Assembly: GCF_017814945.1 (NCBI RefSeq)
Contig: NZ_JAGIPX010000002.1
Span: forward strand, 124,001-188,000
Length of the DNA: 64,000 nucleotides
Reading direction: 5' to 3'
Source: Paraburkholderia sp. LEh10
GTDB taxonomy: Bacteria > Pseudomonadota > Gammaproteobacteria > Burkholderiales > Burkholderiaceae
Shown here: piece by piece, positions 18,927 through 27,963 of the stretch
Layout of the letters: the number at the start of each line of letters is the position of its first letter
Numbering within the stretch: the stretch's first letter is position 1
The notes under the pieces: model-generated
Databases searched by the model: none
Told to the model about the DNA's origin: nothing
Seen by the model: only the letters and a program-made list of their open reading frames with translations
Translations under genes and position numbers: made by a program

Positions 18927-19310
18927 TCACGTGATCCGCTCGACCCATTGGCTCCGCCATTCCGGCGCTTCAAAGGGTTCCGCGAAATACTGGGTCTCAT
19001 GGACGACCTTGATGTTCCGGAACTCCATGATGCTTACCGTGCAGGTCGCTCTTCCCTTGTACGAAATGATGTACTCAGTCACCCAAAGAGTACCTGTTCC
19101 CTGAATTCTCCTTACGTTAAAACCCGATGGCTTGTCTGGGTGATGGCTCCGCAGCGCCTGCAGGTTTGCCCTTCCGACGATTCGCTCGCCTGATTGGGGA
19201 TATTCACAGATCGCATTGTCGTCATAGATGTCGTGCTCAGCATCAAGATCGCCGGCTGCCGACGCGCGCCAGTGGGCATCGATGGCCTCGCGTATTCTTG
19301 CTTCGTCCAT
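18927..19310 (-). CDS. SnoaL-like (NTF2 fold) protein
   Basis: A 127-residue SnoaL-like protein. ARIREAIDAHWRASAAGDLDAEHDIYDDNAICEYPQSGERIVGRANLQALRSHHPDK is the classical N-terminal half. It ends with VTEYIISYKGRATCTVSIMEFRNIKVVHETQYFAEPFEAP, where the strands and the terminal 'W' (EWRSQWVERI) close the pocket. GGAGG seven bases before ATG 19310 sets the start. Third SnoaL-like protein in the first 20 kb. These paralogues are diverged rather than recent duplicates. Substrate unknown. Confidence 0.8.
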   Translation of the reverse strand: MDEARIREAIDAHWRASAAGDLDAEHDIYDDNAICEYPQSGERIVGRANLQALRSHHPDKPSGFNVRRIQGTGTLWVTEYIISYKGRATCTVSIMEFRNIKVVHETQYFAEPFEAPEWRSQWVERIT

Positions 19311-19717
19311 GGAGTGCCTCCGGATCTGTTCGATGGTTACCCCGCGTCCGCAAAAAATCGAGCGCAGCCTCGCGGGCGGCATGGAGTTCATGCACTACCG
19401 TGATTCGATCGTGCCGTCACGGACGCGTTGCCGGGTGCGTGCCAACGTGCTCTGCAGCGCTGCCTTATAGGCATGATCTGCGCTGTCCATTTGCGTCTGT
19501 TTTTCGTGTTCTCCTTGCTACCCGGCGCGTGATTTCTCAAGCCGCTCAGACAATAGAACCTTAGCAAAAGAGCATCCGTTTCGTCTTCGACGATCTGACT
19601 GACGATCACGCCTTCACACGGGCCGGAGCGCTGAAAGGGCGACGCATACGCATAAGCGCTGCGGGACGCCCGCCGCCCGGCTTTCACCGCCGACGCGACG
19701 CATCCTTCAAGCGTCAC
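19311..19717. other. Non-coding gap of about 400 bp
   Basis: It lies downstream of the ModA-like gene and upstream of the SnoaL-like gene on the same strand. A frame opens directly after the ModA-like stop (GTG 19717) but has no ribosome site and no family resemblance. No hairpin with a T-run was seen. Confidence 0.4.
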
Positions 19718-20515
19718 TCATTTCGCAGGCGTGATCGCAAGCGGCTCCAGCCCCGTCCTCGCGATGGCGGGAGCCGCGTCCGGCGACGACAGAAAGCGGA
19801 TCAACTCCGCTGCGCCGGCGGGATTTCTCGCACTCGTGGCGATGCCTCCGGAGAACACGATGTAGCTTTGCACTTCCGCGGGCAAAGTACCGACCACCGT
19901 CACCCCTTTCACCGGCAAGAGTTCGACGACCTGCTGAAAGCCGATCTCCGCCTCGCCGTCCGCGACGAGATTCGCGACCTGGCCCGTCGGGATCATGCGG
20001 CTTCGGCTTTCCACGCGCCCGGCGAGCCCGAGACGCGAGAACAGTTCGCCCCCGATATACACTCCGCAGGCGCTGTCCGGATAAACGATCGACTTTGCGG
20101 TAAGCAGCGTGCGCCGCAGCGCGTCAATGGTGCTGATATCCGGCTTGGGTGTTCCGTCGCGCACCGCCATGCCGATCGGCGAGCGCGCGAAGTCGACCTT
20201 GCTGGCAGCCACGACCTTGCCGGCATTGATTTCGTCATCGAGCGCATAGCCGACCACGATCAGCACGTCGGCCCACTCGCCGCGTGCAAGCCGCATCGGA
20301 ATGGCGTTGGCGGCGGTGCCCGCCGCGGGCCCCCAGACGGTGACGAGCGTTCGCCCCGTCGCCTCCTGGAATTGCGGTCCCAGTTCCCGGTAGGCAGACG
20401 CAAACCCGCCCGCGATCATCACCTTGACGTCGTCGGCCCATGCCGCCCCGCTAGCCAGCAGAACGCCAGCCAGGCAAAACGCGAATGCACAAACCCTCAG
20501 CTTGCGGATAGTCAC
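19718..20515 (-). CDS. Periplasmic ModA-like substrate-binding protein
   Basis: A 265-residue secreted binding protein. The signal peptide is MTIRKLRVCAFAFCLAGVLLASGAAWA. The body follows the molybdate/extracellular solute-binding layout: VMIAGGFASAYRELGPQFQEATG, then GEWADVLIVVGYALDDEINAGK, IGMAVRDGTPKPDISTIDALRRTL, and VANLVADGEAEIGFQQVVELLPVKGV. These proteins normally deliver an oxyanion or organic ligand to an ABC permease. No permease or ATPase gene is adjacent, so it is an orphan; whether the ligand is molybdate is doubtful. It is divergent from pbpG with about 180 bp between the starts. Confidence 0.8.
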   Translation of the reverse strand: MTIRKLRVCAFAFCLAGVLLASGAAWADDVKVMIAGGFASAYRELGPQFQEATGRTLVTVWGPAAGTAANAIPMRLARGEWADVLIVVGYALDDEINAGKVVAASKVDFARSPIGMAVRDGTPKPDISTIDALRRTLLTAKSIVYPDSACGVYIGGELFSRLGLAGRVESRSRMIPTGQVANLVADGEAEIGFQQVVELLPVKGVTVVGTLPAEVQSYIVFSGGIATSARNPAGAAELIRFLSSPDAAPAIARTGLEPLAITPAK

Positions 20516-20697
20516 GGCCTGGCCTCATGTCGCAACGTGCAATCGATCAGCAACCTCGCCGCTGATTCCTCGACAGATAAATTCTGTCTTTTTTCACACA
20601 CTCATTCCAGCACCGAGCAACTAAAGTTTAGTTGTTGGAGACCGTCGTGCGCGACGAACCCGTCGCATTTCGATCGCGGCCCAAAGGTGCGAATATC

Positions 20698-21654
20698 ATG
20701 AAGAAAGTCATCTGCGCGCTGCTTTTCGCTGCGACGACGTTGCCGGCCCGCGCCGACGCGCCCTTCCTCTATTCCCATAGCGCAATCGTCTACGACATCG
20801 CGCGCGGCGAAGTCCTGCTCCAGAAGAATCCTGACGACGTTCAGGCCATCGCGTCGCTGACCAAGCTGATGTCCGCGATGGTCGTGCTCGACAGCGCCCA
20901 GTCAATGTACGAAACGCTTACCATCGACGACGCCGACATCGACCGCCTCAAGCATTCCGGATCGCGCATCCCCGTCGGCGCGTCGCTCGAACGGGAGGCG
21001 ATGCTGCGCCTCGCGCTGATGTCGTCCGAAAATCGCGCGGCTTCCGCGCTGTCCCGTGCATTTCCAGGGGGCCAGGCCGCGTTCATCTTGACGATGAACA
21101 ACAAGGCACGCGCGCTGCACATGATGGACACCCACTTCGACGATCCAAGCGGTCTTTCGCCGGACAATCTCTCAACGGCACGCGACGTCGTGAAACTGGC
21201 GGCTGCTGCGTCGCGTTATCCGTTGATCGGTTCTTTCACGACGCTTCCGGATTACGAAGAGGTGGTCGGCAGCCGGATGAGGTTGTATCGCAACACCGAT
21301 CCCGTCGTGCTCTGGCAGGACTGGGACGTTCAACTGGCGAAAACCGGCTACACCCGCGAGGCGGGTCGGTGCATCGTGGTCGATGTCAACATGCCGAACG
21401 GCGAGTTGATCATCGCGCTGCTTGGCGCGCGCTCATCGCGTGCGCGACTGACCGATCTCGTCACGATTCGCCGTTGGCTCAACGGCGATGAAACGCCCAT
21501 CGTCGCGCCGCGCAGGTACTATGCGAGCGCACGGCCGCATCGACATTACGCCGTGCTCGCGCAATCGCATCGCGTCAAGATGAGGTTCGTCTCATATCGG
21601 CCGGGAGCGGGCGCCGGCGTGCATCGGCAAAACATCAGGCGTCGCGCCAGCTAG
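20698..21654 (+). CDS. pbpG: D-alanyl-D-alanine endopeptidase (PBP7-like, S11 family)
   Basis: A 318-residue periplasmic serine peptidase that cleaves peptidoglycan cross-links. Signal peptide MKKVICALLFAATTLPARADA. Catalytic motifs: SxxK as SLTK (S53, K56), SxN as SEN (110-112) and KTG (215-217), in the spacing of S11 enzymes. The 'DPSGLSPDNLSTARDVVKLAAAA' region is also typical. A 60-residue basic tail (RRYYASARPHRHYAV...RRRAS) is unusual and may bind the wall or membrane. The start is ATG 20698, where the signal peptide begins; the longer in-frame start at 20632 does not make a signal sequence. Confidence 0.88.
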   Translation: MKKVICALLFAATTLPARADAPFLYSHSAIVYDIARGEVLLQKNPDDVQAIASLTKLMSAMVVLDSAQSMYETLTIDDADIDRLKHSGSRIPVGASLEREAMLRLALMSSENRAASALSRAFPGGQAAFILTMNNKARALHMMDTHFDDPSGLSPDNLSTARDVVKLAAAASRYPLIGSFTTLPDYEEVVGSRMRLYRNTDPVVLWQDWDVQLAKTGYTREAGRCIVVDVNMPNGELIIALLGARSSRARLTDLVTIRRWLNGDETPIVAPRRYYASARPHRHYAVLAQSHRVKMRFVSYRPGAGAGVHRQNIRRRAS

Positions 21655-21830
21655 CCGGGACACGGCGTCTGACGCGTCAAGCGATGCGCGCCTCCGACGT
21701 GGTGATCGAACAGAAGCGACTTCGAAACATCGAATAACAGGTCCATCGTCGACATCGGCGCAGGGTTTGCGTCGGGATGAATCCGGCTGATGCTCCCGTT
21801 GCCGTTCAATTGCGTGAATACCAGCGTGTC

Positions 21831-22186
21831 GCCTTTCACCGCGCCCGCCGTGAGGCCGCGAACGAAATAGCGTCCCGTCATGATGTAAAAGACCAAAGTC
21901 CGCAGTGCGGCGATAATCGCGGCAGCCATATTGACGTTGTATTCCTTCGTGCGTTCCGATGTGTCGACCGGGTTGTTCAACGCGATCGTGATCGGCCTTG
22001 AATCCGCGCCCGCAAAGATCACACCGGACAGGAAGTCGTTCCCTATTCGCGTGAACTGCCAGATCACCACACCATCAGGATCGGCAGCGAAACGGGCAGC
22101 ACGATCCCCACCGCCACACCTCGCCGATTGAAAAACTTCCACGCGCTTGCAATTTCCCTGGGCAGATACGGCTGAGCAAAACGCGC
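21831..22186 (-). pseudogene. Remnant of a MalG-type sugar ABC permease
   Basis: The minus strand carries the last third of a carbohydrate ABC permease in two frames. First comes RFAQPYLPREIAS...VLPVSLPILMVW, ending at a stop near 22064. Then, shifted, WQFTRIGNDFLSGVIFAG...LNN...KEYNVNMAAAIIAAL and RYFVRGLTAGAVKG. The MalG family normally ends at 'AGAVKG'. Here the frame reads through into unrelated sequence until 21651. The first two thirds, the EAA loop context and partner genes are missing. Clear pseudogene. Confidence 0.78.
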
Positions 22187-22319
22187 CCACGTCGCATGCA
22201 CGCCAAGCCTCTCAGCGCCCACGTGCTTGCAAGCCCGCCCTGGCCCGCCTGATGCTAAATCATGAGGCTGCGGGCGCGACGTCTGACGCCCACGCGCCGC
22301 GCATGTCGGCGGGACATAG

Positions 22320-22721
22320 CCCGAGGCGCTCGCGTTCGCCGCGCTGACCCGCGTACTCGACGGCACGCAGACACTGGGACGTCTGAACGGCTTGCCGTCG
22401 ATGGTATATGGCTATGCGTTCCAGCAACTGAACAACGGTCCCATCATCACCGCGCTCTGGACGCACAACAACGCCGTCTGGCCGACGGCGTCGGGAACCT
22501 GTAGCCCGGCCTACAGCACGCGCTACGCGCTGACCGTCGATTCGCCCGGCACGAGCGGCCATGTCGCGCTGATCGACATGATGGGCAATCCTGTGTCGGT
22601 TGCCTATGCGAATGGAGTCGTGAATCTGACGCTCACCGAATCGCCAATTTACGTCGTGTCGAGAAATGCAAATGTCTTTTCCGGCAAGTACACGGCGCCC
22701 ATTGGCTATACAGGCCAGTAG
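22320..22721 (+). pseudogene. 3' fragment of a paralogue of the glycosidase at 30235-32520
   Basis: Beginning right after an in-frame TAG at 22317, 133 codons align without gaps to the last 133 residues of the glycosidase encoded at 30235-32520. By hand count 82 of 133 positions are identical, including TRVLDGT, YAFQQL, WTHNN, PGTSG and the ending GYTGQ. The signal peptide, linker and catalytic barrel are absent. The fragment is on the opposite strand to the intact gene and lies 8 kb away. It is an old, truncated duplicate, adjoining the permease remnant. Confidence 0.85.
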
Positions 22722-22911
22722 CGGGCGACATGCGATGGGCGGGACGGCGCGGCAATCGCCATGTTCGGCTGCCAGAGCGCCTGGCCGCGCAAAGGCACGC
22801 GCCCGCCATGAAGATGGCTGATCGCGTCACGGCACCCGCGCCTCCCCATCACTGCAAAGATCCCGGCATGCTGCTAGATTTTCGCCATCAGAACTCTTCG
22901 TCGAGAGCCAG

Positions 22912-23973
22912 ATGCCAGATAGACCAGGTTCCAATGCGTCGTCAGCGCGTTCGCTGGCGCTGATCGCAATCGCCGTCGCCGTCGTGGTGCTGGCCTTCGC
23001 CTATACGGCCGGCTGGCTTTCGCCTCAACGCCTGACGCCAGCAAAAATCGTCAATGGCCTTGCGCCGCCGGATGGACCTGCGTTGGGCTTCCGGCGCAAC
23101 CACGCGAAGGGCATCTGCTTCACGGGCACATTCGAATCGAATGGAGCGGCCGCCGCGCTATCGAAGGCGGCGATGTTTGCACCGGGCTCGTATCCCGTCA
23201 CGGGGCGCTTCAATCTCGCCACCGCAGATCCGAAAGCGGCCGATGCAACCGTTCGCGTCCGCGGCCTGAGCCTGCGGATCGTCGCGCCCGATGGCAGCGA
23301 ATGGCGCTCGGCGATGATCGACGCGCCCTTCTTTCCCGTCGCCACGCCACAAGCCTTCTATGACCTGTTGCAAGCCTCGGCGCACAAGGACGACCCCGAC
23401 GCAATGAAGAACTTCGTCGCGGCACACCCCGAGTTCGCCGCGTTCGGCGCATGGGCGACGAGCGCGCCCTGGACCGCGTCCTACGCGCAGGACCGGTATA
23501 ACAGCCTCAACAGCTTTATCTTCACGAACGCCGCGGGACAGGATCAGGCCGTGCGCTGGTCCTTCCTGCCTGCCGCGAAGCCGGAGCCCGTCCCCGACGA
23601 CGCACTCAAGCAGCGCGGGCCCGACTTCCTTGCCACGGATATCACGCAGCGGGTACACGGCGGGCCGCAACGCTGGACGATGATAGTCATCGCCGCCAAT
23701 CCGGGCGACCAGACGGCCGACCCAAGCAAGGCGTGGCCGGATGACCGCCGCAAGGTGGAAGCGGGCACGCTGGTGGTCAATGCGATCGAACGGGAGCCCG
23801 ATGGACCGTGCCGCGATCTCAACTTCGATCCCACCGTCCTTCCTCCGGGCATTCGCGTCTCGGACGATCCATTTCCGGCCGCGCGCTCGGCCGCCTATTC
23901 GGTATCGTTCAACCGTCGAACCGCCGAGGACAAATACTATCCGCACACTCCTGCCGAAGGAGCGAAGCCATGA
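22912..23973 (+). CDS. Catalase-related heme peroxidase, membrane-anchored
   Basis: A 353-residue member of the catalase family peroxidases (SrpA-like). It has an N-terminal membrane anchor (LALIAIAVAVVVLAFAYTAGWLS, about 16-38) and then a reduced catalase core: GFRRNHAKGICFTGTFESNG with the active-site His, GSYPVTGRFNLAT, VRGLSLRIVAPDG, and NSLNSFIFTNAAGQDQAVRWSFLP. These enzymes act as periplasmic heme peroxidases rather than as full catalases. The stop overlaps the cytochrome b561 start (ATGA), which implies translational coupling and suggests b561 supplies electrons. Confidence 0.88.
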   Translation: MPDRPGSNASSARSLALIAIAVAVVVLAFAYTAGWLSPQRLTPAKIVNGLAPPDGPALGFRRNHAKGICFTGTFESNGAAAALSKAAMFAPGSYPVTGRFNLATADPKAADATVRVRGLSLRIVAPDGSEWRSAMIDAPFFPVATPQAFYDLLQASAHKDDPDAMKNFVAAHPEFAAFGAWATSAPWTASYAQDRYNSLNSFIFTNAAGQDQAVRWSFLPAAKPEPVPDDALKQRGPDFLATDITQRVHGGPQRWTMIVIAANPGDQTADPSKAWPDDRRKVEAGTLVVNAIEREPDGPCRDLNFDPTVLPPGIRVSDDPFPAARSAAYSVSFNRRTAEDKYYPHTPAEGAKP

Positions 23974-24503
23974 CACCGACCCACGATCGATTCACTGCGC
24001 TGCAGCGCGCGCTGCACTGGATCATGGCGATATGCATCCTGTCGATGCTGTTTATCGGCGTTGGCATGGTATCGACCATTCGGCCCGACTACCTCACGCT
24101 CGTTTCGATTCACAAGCCGCTGGGCCTCGCGATTCTCGTGCTCGCGCTGGTCCGGCTCGTGGTGAGACTCGTGCGCGGCGCACCGCGCTTGCCGCCGGAC
24201 ATGCCCGAGCCGATGAAGCTCGCGGCGTATCTTTCGCACCTGGCTTTCTACGGGCTGATGATCGCGCTTCCGCTTCTCGGCTGGGGCATGCTGTCGGCAG
24301 CCGACTACCCCGTCGTCGCGGCCGGCGTACGCCTGCCGTCGATACTGCCGCACAGCAACGAACTGCACACGCTGCTCTGGAACGCGCACAGATTTCTCGC
24401 GTTGTGCTTCTTTGCGTTGATCGTCGTTCATCTGGCTGCCGCGCTGTTTCATGCGCTGGTCAGGCGCGACGGTGTTTTTCATGCGATGGCGCCCTGGCGC
24501 TAA
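23970..24503 (+). CDS. Cytochrome b561 family membrane protein
   Basis: A 177-residue four-helix di-heme b cytochrome. It has RFTALQRALHWIMAICILSMLFIGVGMV, SIHKPLGLAILVLALVRLVVRL, HLAFYGLMIALPLLGWGM and HRFLALCFFALIVVHLAAALFHALV. His residues in helices 1, 2 and 4 (LHW, IHK, VHL, FHA) are the likely heme ligands. ATG 23970 overlaps the peroxidase stop and has GAAGGAG upstream. The pair peroxidase-b561 recurs in Burkholderia relatives; electron transfer from the quinone pool to the peroxidase is the inferred role. Confidence 0.9.
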   Translation: MTPTHDRFTALQRALHWIMAICILSMLFIGVGMVSTIRPDYLTLVSIHKPLGLAILVLALVRLVVRLVRGAPRLPPDMPEPMKLAAYLSHLAFYGLMIALPLLGWGMLSAADYPVVAAGVRLPSILPHSNELHTLLWNAHRFLALCFFALIVVHLAAALFHALVRRDGVFHAMAPWR

Positions 24504-24580
24504 CGCCCATGTCGCGACGGACACGGCCGTGCCCGCTCGCGACGCGGTCAATTGCGACGCGATGCAAACAAGACCGCATA

Positions 24581-25540
24581 TCAAGCCGAGAACGAATAGT
24601 TGGCGCGCAACAATGCTTCCAGATGTTCGCCATATAACTTCGTGGGTTGAGCTTCGCGCGCAGCGGTCGAGTCTTGCGGCGGCACGAGCGGCGCGACGGG
24701 AGCATTCAGTCCGCAATCGAAGAAAAACGCAATCGAGTAACGCGCCTTGCACGGATGATTCACGACACGGTGCGGCGTGGCCTTGATACGGCCGCGACTC
24801 CACGTCGCGATGATCTGTCCTGTGTTGAGGACCAGCGAGTTGTCGATGAACGGCACGTCCAGCCAATCCCCATCAGCAGCCTGGACCTGCAATCCGCCAA
24901 CCTCGTCCTGCGCGACGAAGGTGAGACAGCCGTAGTCCGTATGCGGTGCCGAGCCGAACACGTCCGGCTCGCGCATCGGCAACGCGGGATAGTGAAGCAG
25001 ACGCAATATCGGGTTGTTCGGCGTGTAGTATCCGTTCAGGCCGTCGCGGGGCAGCCCCATCATTTCTGAAAAGCACGGCAGCACCTTCATCCCGAGACGA
25101 GCCACCGCGTCGCGATAGCGTCGCGCCGCCGCCTCGAAGCCATCGACCTCCCGCGGCCAGATCTGATGCCCGCTTAACGCGCAGTGCGACCATCTTTCGC
25201 GCAACGATTCGTCGAGTTCATCGATCACGATGAACGAGTCGCTGTGATTCGGCTTTTTCGCCGAGCCGAGCGGCGAGCGGCGCAGCGTCGATGTATTCAG
25301 TGGCAGGAAGCCGCGCAGATTCGCTCCGTACCGCAACGGCATCTTGCGCTCGTCAGGCAGCGCATGAAAGCGCCTCGATGCGCAGAACAGATCGTCAGTC
25401 ACACTGCGGGGCACGCGATGATTGACGAGAACCGAAAACCCGATCGTGGAATGCGCATCATACAAGGCGCGCTCCACTTCGGACCAGCCGCGTGGATCGT
25501 CGCTGAAAAGCGGCGCAACGTCGATAAGAGGGATGTTCAT
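24581..25540 (-). CDS. 2-oxoglutarate/Fe(II) dioxygenase, isopenicillin-N-synthase family
   Basis: A 319-residue non-heme iron enzyme. N-terminal DIOX_N: MNIPLIDVAPLFSD...STIGFSVLVNHRVP. C-terminal jelly roll carries the facial triad HTD (in APHTDYGCLTF) and a distal His in TPHRVVNH, followed by RYSIAFFF, whose Arg binds 2-oxoglutarate. The family hydroxylates or desaturates small molecules; the substrate is not evident. AAGGAG precedes ATG 25540. It is divergent from the D-2-hydroxyacid dehydrogenase, and a 9-bp inverted repeat lies between the two (25623-25651). Confidence 0.87.
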   Translation of the reverse strand: MNIPLIDVAPLFSDDPRGWSEVERALYDAHSTIGFSVLVNHRVPRSVTDDLFCASRRFHALPDERKMPLRYGANLRGFLPLNTSTLRRSPLGSAKKPNHSDSFIVIDELDESLRERWSHCALSGHQIWPREVDGFEAAARRYRDAVARLGMKVLPCFSEMMGLPRDGLNGYYTPNNPILRLLHYPALPMREPDVFGSAPHTDYGCLTFVAQDEVGGLQVQAADGDWLDVPFIDNSLVLNTGQIIATWSRGRIKATPHRVVNHPCKARYSIAFFFDCGLNAPVAPLVPPQDSTAAREAQPTKLYGEHLEALLRANYSFSA

Positions 25541-25622
25541 GTTGGCTTCTCCTTGGAAACGCACGGACGACGGTCACGCTCATCGCTGATTGCGATCCGC
25601 GCCGCCGCACACCGTAGAGAGG

Positions 25623-25651
25623 ATTGTCGGCGTGCCGAATTAGCCGACAAT
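25623..25651. promoter_or_regulatory. Inverted repeat ATTGTCGGC-N11-GCCGACAAT between divergent genes
   Basis: Perfect 9-bp arms (25623-25631 and 25643-25651) lie 83 bp from the dioxygenase start and 136 bp from the dehydrogenase start. The position and symmetry fit an operator controlling one or both divergent genes; the LysR regulator encoded at 26795 is a candidate binder. Confidence 0.5.
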
Positions 25652-25786
25652 TAGCGCCACGGGCTCGTGGCCCACGCGCGACGGCGCACACGCAGCGGGA
25701 TGGCCGTCTGCACTGTATCGGCGAATTCGATCGCTTTTGGATATGATTTTATGGAGGCTCTCATTCGCAAATCCCGGAGGTAACAC

Positions 25787-26752
25787 ATGTCTAGCCCGTC
25801 CGTTGTCCGAGTCGCCATTCTCGACGACTACCAGAACATCGCACTCGAAATCGCCGACTGGTCTGCATTGAAAGGCCGTGCGGAGATCACGGTTTTCAAC
25901 GACCACGTCGCGCAGACCGCGCAAATCATCGAACGGCTGAAGCCCTTCGACGTGCTGTGCGTGATGCGTGAGCGCACACCGCTCACGCGTGAAATCATCG
26001 AGGCGCTGCCCAATCTCAAGCTGATTGCGTCGACGGGTTCGGGCAACGCGTCGATCGACACGGACGCGGCGGCCGAGCGCGGCGTCAAGGTCGTCCACAC
26101 GGGCTATTCATCGACGCCGACCATCGAATTCACGTGGGCAATGATTCTTGCGATGGCCCGCAATATCTCCGTCGAGAATCAGTCGTTGCGCGAAGGCGGT
26201 TGGCAAGTCGCACTCGGAACGCAACTGGCGGGCAAGACGCTCGGCCTGCTCGGGCTGGGTCATATCGGCTCGGCCGTCGGCGTGATAGGCCGCGCGTTCA
26301 GGATGAATGTGATTGCGTGGAGCCAGAACCTGACGGCGGAGCGCGCGGAATCGAAAGGCGTGCAACTGGTCGACAAGGATACGCTGTTCTCCACGTCCGA
26401 CATTCTGTCGATCCACGTCCGACTGAGCGAACGCACGCTCGGCCTGGTCGGCGCTGCCGAGTTAGGCAGAATGAAGCCGACGAGCCGCATCGTCAATACG
26501 TCACGCGGCCCGATCGTCGATACGGCGGCGCTGCTCGCCGCGCTGGAGAGCGGGCAGATCGCGGGCGCTGCCATCGACGTGTACGACACCGAGCCGCTCG
26601 AAGCGGCACACCCGCTGCGTTCGCTCGACAACGTGCTCGCCACGCCGCATATCGGCTATGTGACGCATGAGCTATACGAAACGTTCTACGGCGATACCGT
26701 GCGCAACATCGTCGAGTGGCTCGATCAGACGCAGCGGCCCGCGCATGCATAA
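25787..26752 (+). CDS. D-2-hydroxyacid dehydrogenase
   Basis: A 321-residue NAD(P)-dependent dehydrogenase of the phosphoglycerate/formate dehydrogenase superfamily. The Rossmann motif is LGLLGLGHIGSAVG. Catalytic residues occur in the usual places: Arg in HVRLSERTLG, Glu in DVYDTEPLE, and His in ATPHIGYVTHE. RVAILDDYQNIALE at the N-terminus marks the subgroup annotated as D-2-hydroxyacid dehydrogenase family. ATG 25787 follows a strong GGAGG. The LysR gene starts 42 bp downstream on the same strand, and an MFS and a maleate-isomerase-like gene follow. Confidence 0.88.
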   Translation: MSSPSVVRVAILDDYQNIALEIADWSALKGRAEITVFNDHVAQTAQIIERLKPFDVLCVMRERTPLTREIIEALPNLKLIASTGSGNASIDTDAAAERGVKVVHTGYSSTPTIEFTWAMILAMARNISVENQSLREGGWQVALGTQLAGKTLGLLGLGHIGSAVGVIGRAFRMNVIAWSQNLTAERAESKGVQLVDKDTLFSTSDILSIHVRLSERTLGLVGAAELGRMKPTSRIVNTSRGPIVDTAALLAALESGQIAGAAIDVYDTEPLEAAHPLRSLDNVLATPHIGYVTHELYETFYGDTVRNIVEWLDQTQRPAHA

Positions 26753-26794
26753 ACCGAGGCGAATCCTTGCACGCGAAACGACCTGGAGCGTGCG

Positions 26795-27679
26795 TTGAAG
26801 CTCGATCCCGTTTCTCTCAAGCTGTTCGTTCGCGTGGTCGAAGAAGGCACGATCGCGGGCGCGGCAGAGCTCGAACACATCGCCGCGCCCGCTGTCAGCA
26901 AGCGCCTGCGCGAACTCGAAGAACTGTTCGGCACGCCGCTGCTGTCGCGCACGAACAAAGGCATTACGCCGACAGCGGCGGGCGTCAATCTGTCGATACT
27001 CGCGCGCGATGTGCTGGACGACATGCGCAATATCGTCCTGCAGATGAAGGCGTACTCGGACGGCCTGCGTGGATCGGTGCGCGTGCTCGTCAACATCTCG
27101 GCGATCTCGACCTTCATGCCGCCCATCGTCAAGTCGTTCAGCGACCGCTATCCGGACATCAATATCTCGCTGATCGAGCGCGACAGCCTCGCGATTACCG
27201 AGAGCATCGCGGAAAACGTCGCGGAAATCGGCGTCTTTACACGGTTGCCGCATAGCGCCGACATCGAGGTTCATCCGTTTCGCACCGACGAACTGAAGGT
27301 GCTCGTCCCGTCCCGTCATCCGCTCGCGAATCGACGTCACGTCAAGTTTGCGCAGACGCTCGACTACGAGCATGTGGTGCTCCGGGCGGGCACGCATCTG
27401 CGCTTCCAGATGGCCACGGAGGCGAGCCAGGCGGGAAAGACGCTGCGCGCGAAGGTCGAAGTGTCGTCGTACGACGCGCTGTGCAAGATGGTGCAGGTCG
27501 GCATGGGCGTCGGCATCCTGCCCGCGGGCAATGCGGAGCTATACCGCCTGCCCGGCACGCGCACCGTGAAGCTCGATGAGACATGGGCCACGCGCGAGCT
27601 GGTTGTGTGCGTGCGCCGTGCCGATGCGCTCTCGCCCGTTGCCCGGCTCTTTTTCGAGCATCTTCGCGCGAGCAACTGA
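26795..27679 (+). CDS. LysR-type transcriptional regulator (TTG start)
   Basis: A 294-residue LysR regulator. N-terminal winged helix: LDPVSLKLFVRVVEEGTIAGAAELEHIAAPAVSKRLRELEELFGTPLLSRTNKGITPT. It is followed by a substrate-binding domain of the CrgA-like subgroup (RPxxRxxH replaced by LVPSRHPLA...). The start is TTG 26795 with GGAG seven bases upstream; no ATG or GTG fits the family N-terminus. It probably regulates the neighbouring dehydrogenase, MFS and isomerase genes, and possibly the dioxygenase. Confidence 0.88.
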   Translation: MKLDPVSLKLFVRVVEEGTIAGAAELEHIAAPAVSKRLRELEELFGTPLLSRTNKGITPTAAGVNLSILARDVLDDMRNIVLQMKAYSDGLRGSVRVLVNISAISTFMPPIVKSFSDRYPDINISLIERDSLAITESIAENVAEIGVFTRLPHSADIEVHPFRTDELKVLVPSRHPLANRRHVKFAQTLDYEHVVLRAGTHLRFQMATEASQAGKTLRAKVEVSSYDALCKMVQVGMGVGILPAGNAELYRLPGTRTVKLDETWATRELVVCVRRADALSPVARLFFEHLRASN

Positions 27680-27963
27680 ACCTCGACACTTCCGGTCCTG
27701 CCATAACGGTTCGCGATGGCAGGATAGCCATTCGCTGGTGTACAGCGCGGGGCCATCTCCTTAGCATCAAGTCACTCGACGCGCACGCGTAGTGCCACCC
27801 GCCGTCTGACCGCCCCGCGCTACGAGGCGTCCCGCCATGAGCTGGCGCCTCTAGCGAACCCTCCACCCACACCGGGCATTTGACAGACGTTGGCTGCACC
27901 GACGGGCGTGCGCATCCGGGTAATCGGATCAACACGGCCGCCCGGCCGTCAACGGACTACAAA

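Noticed and set aside
19388..19717. 109-codon frame starting directly after the ModA-like stop
   Set aside because: GTG start with no ribosome site, no family resemblance, low-complexity basic composition.
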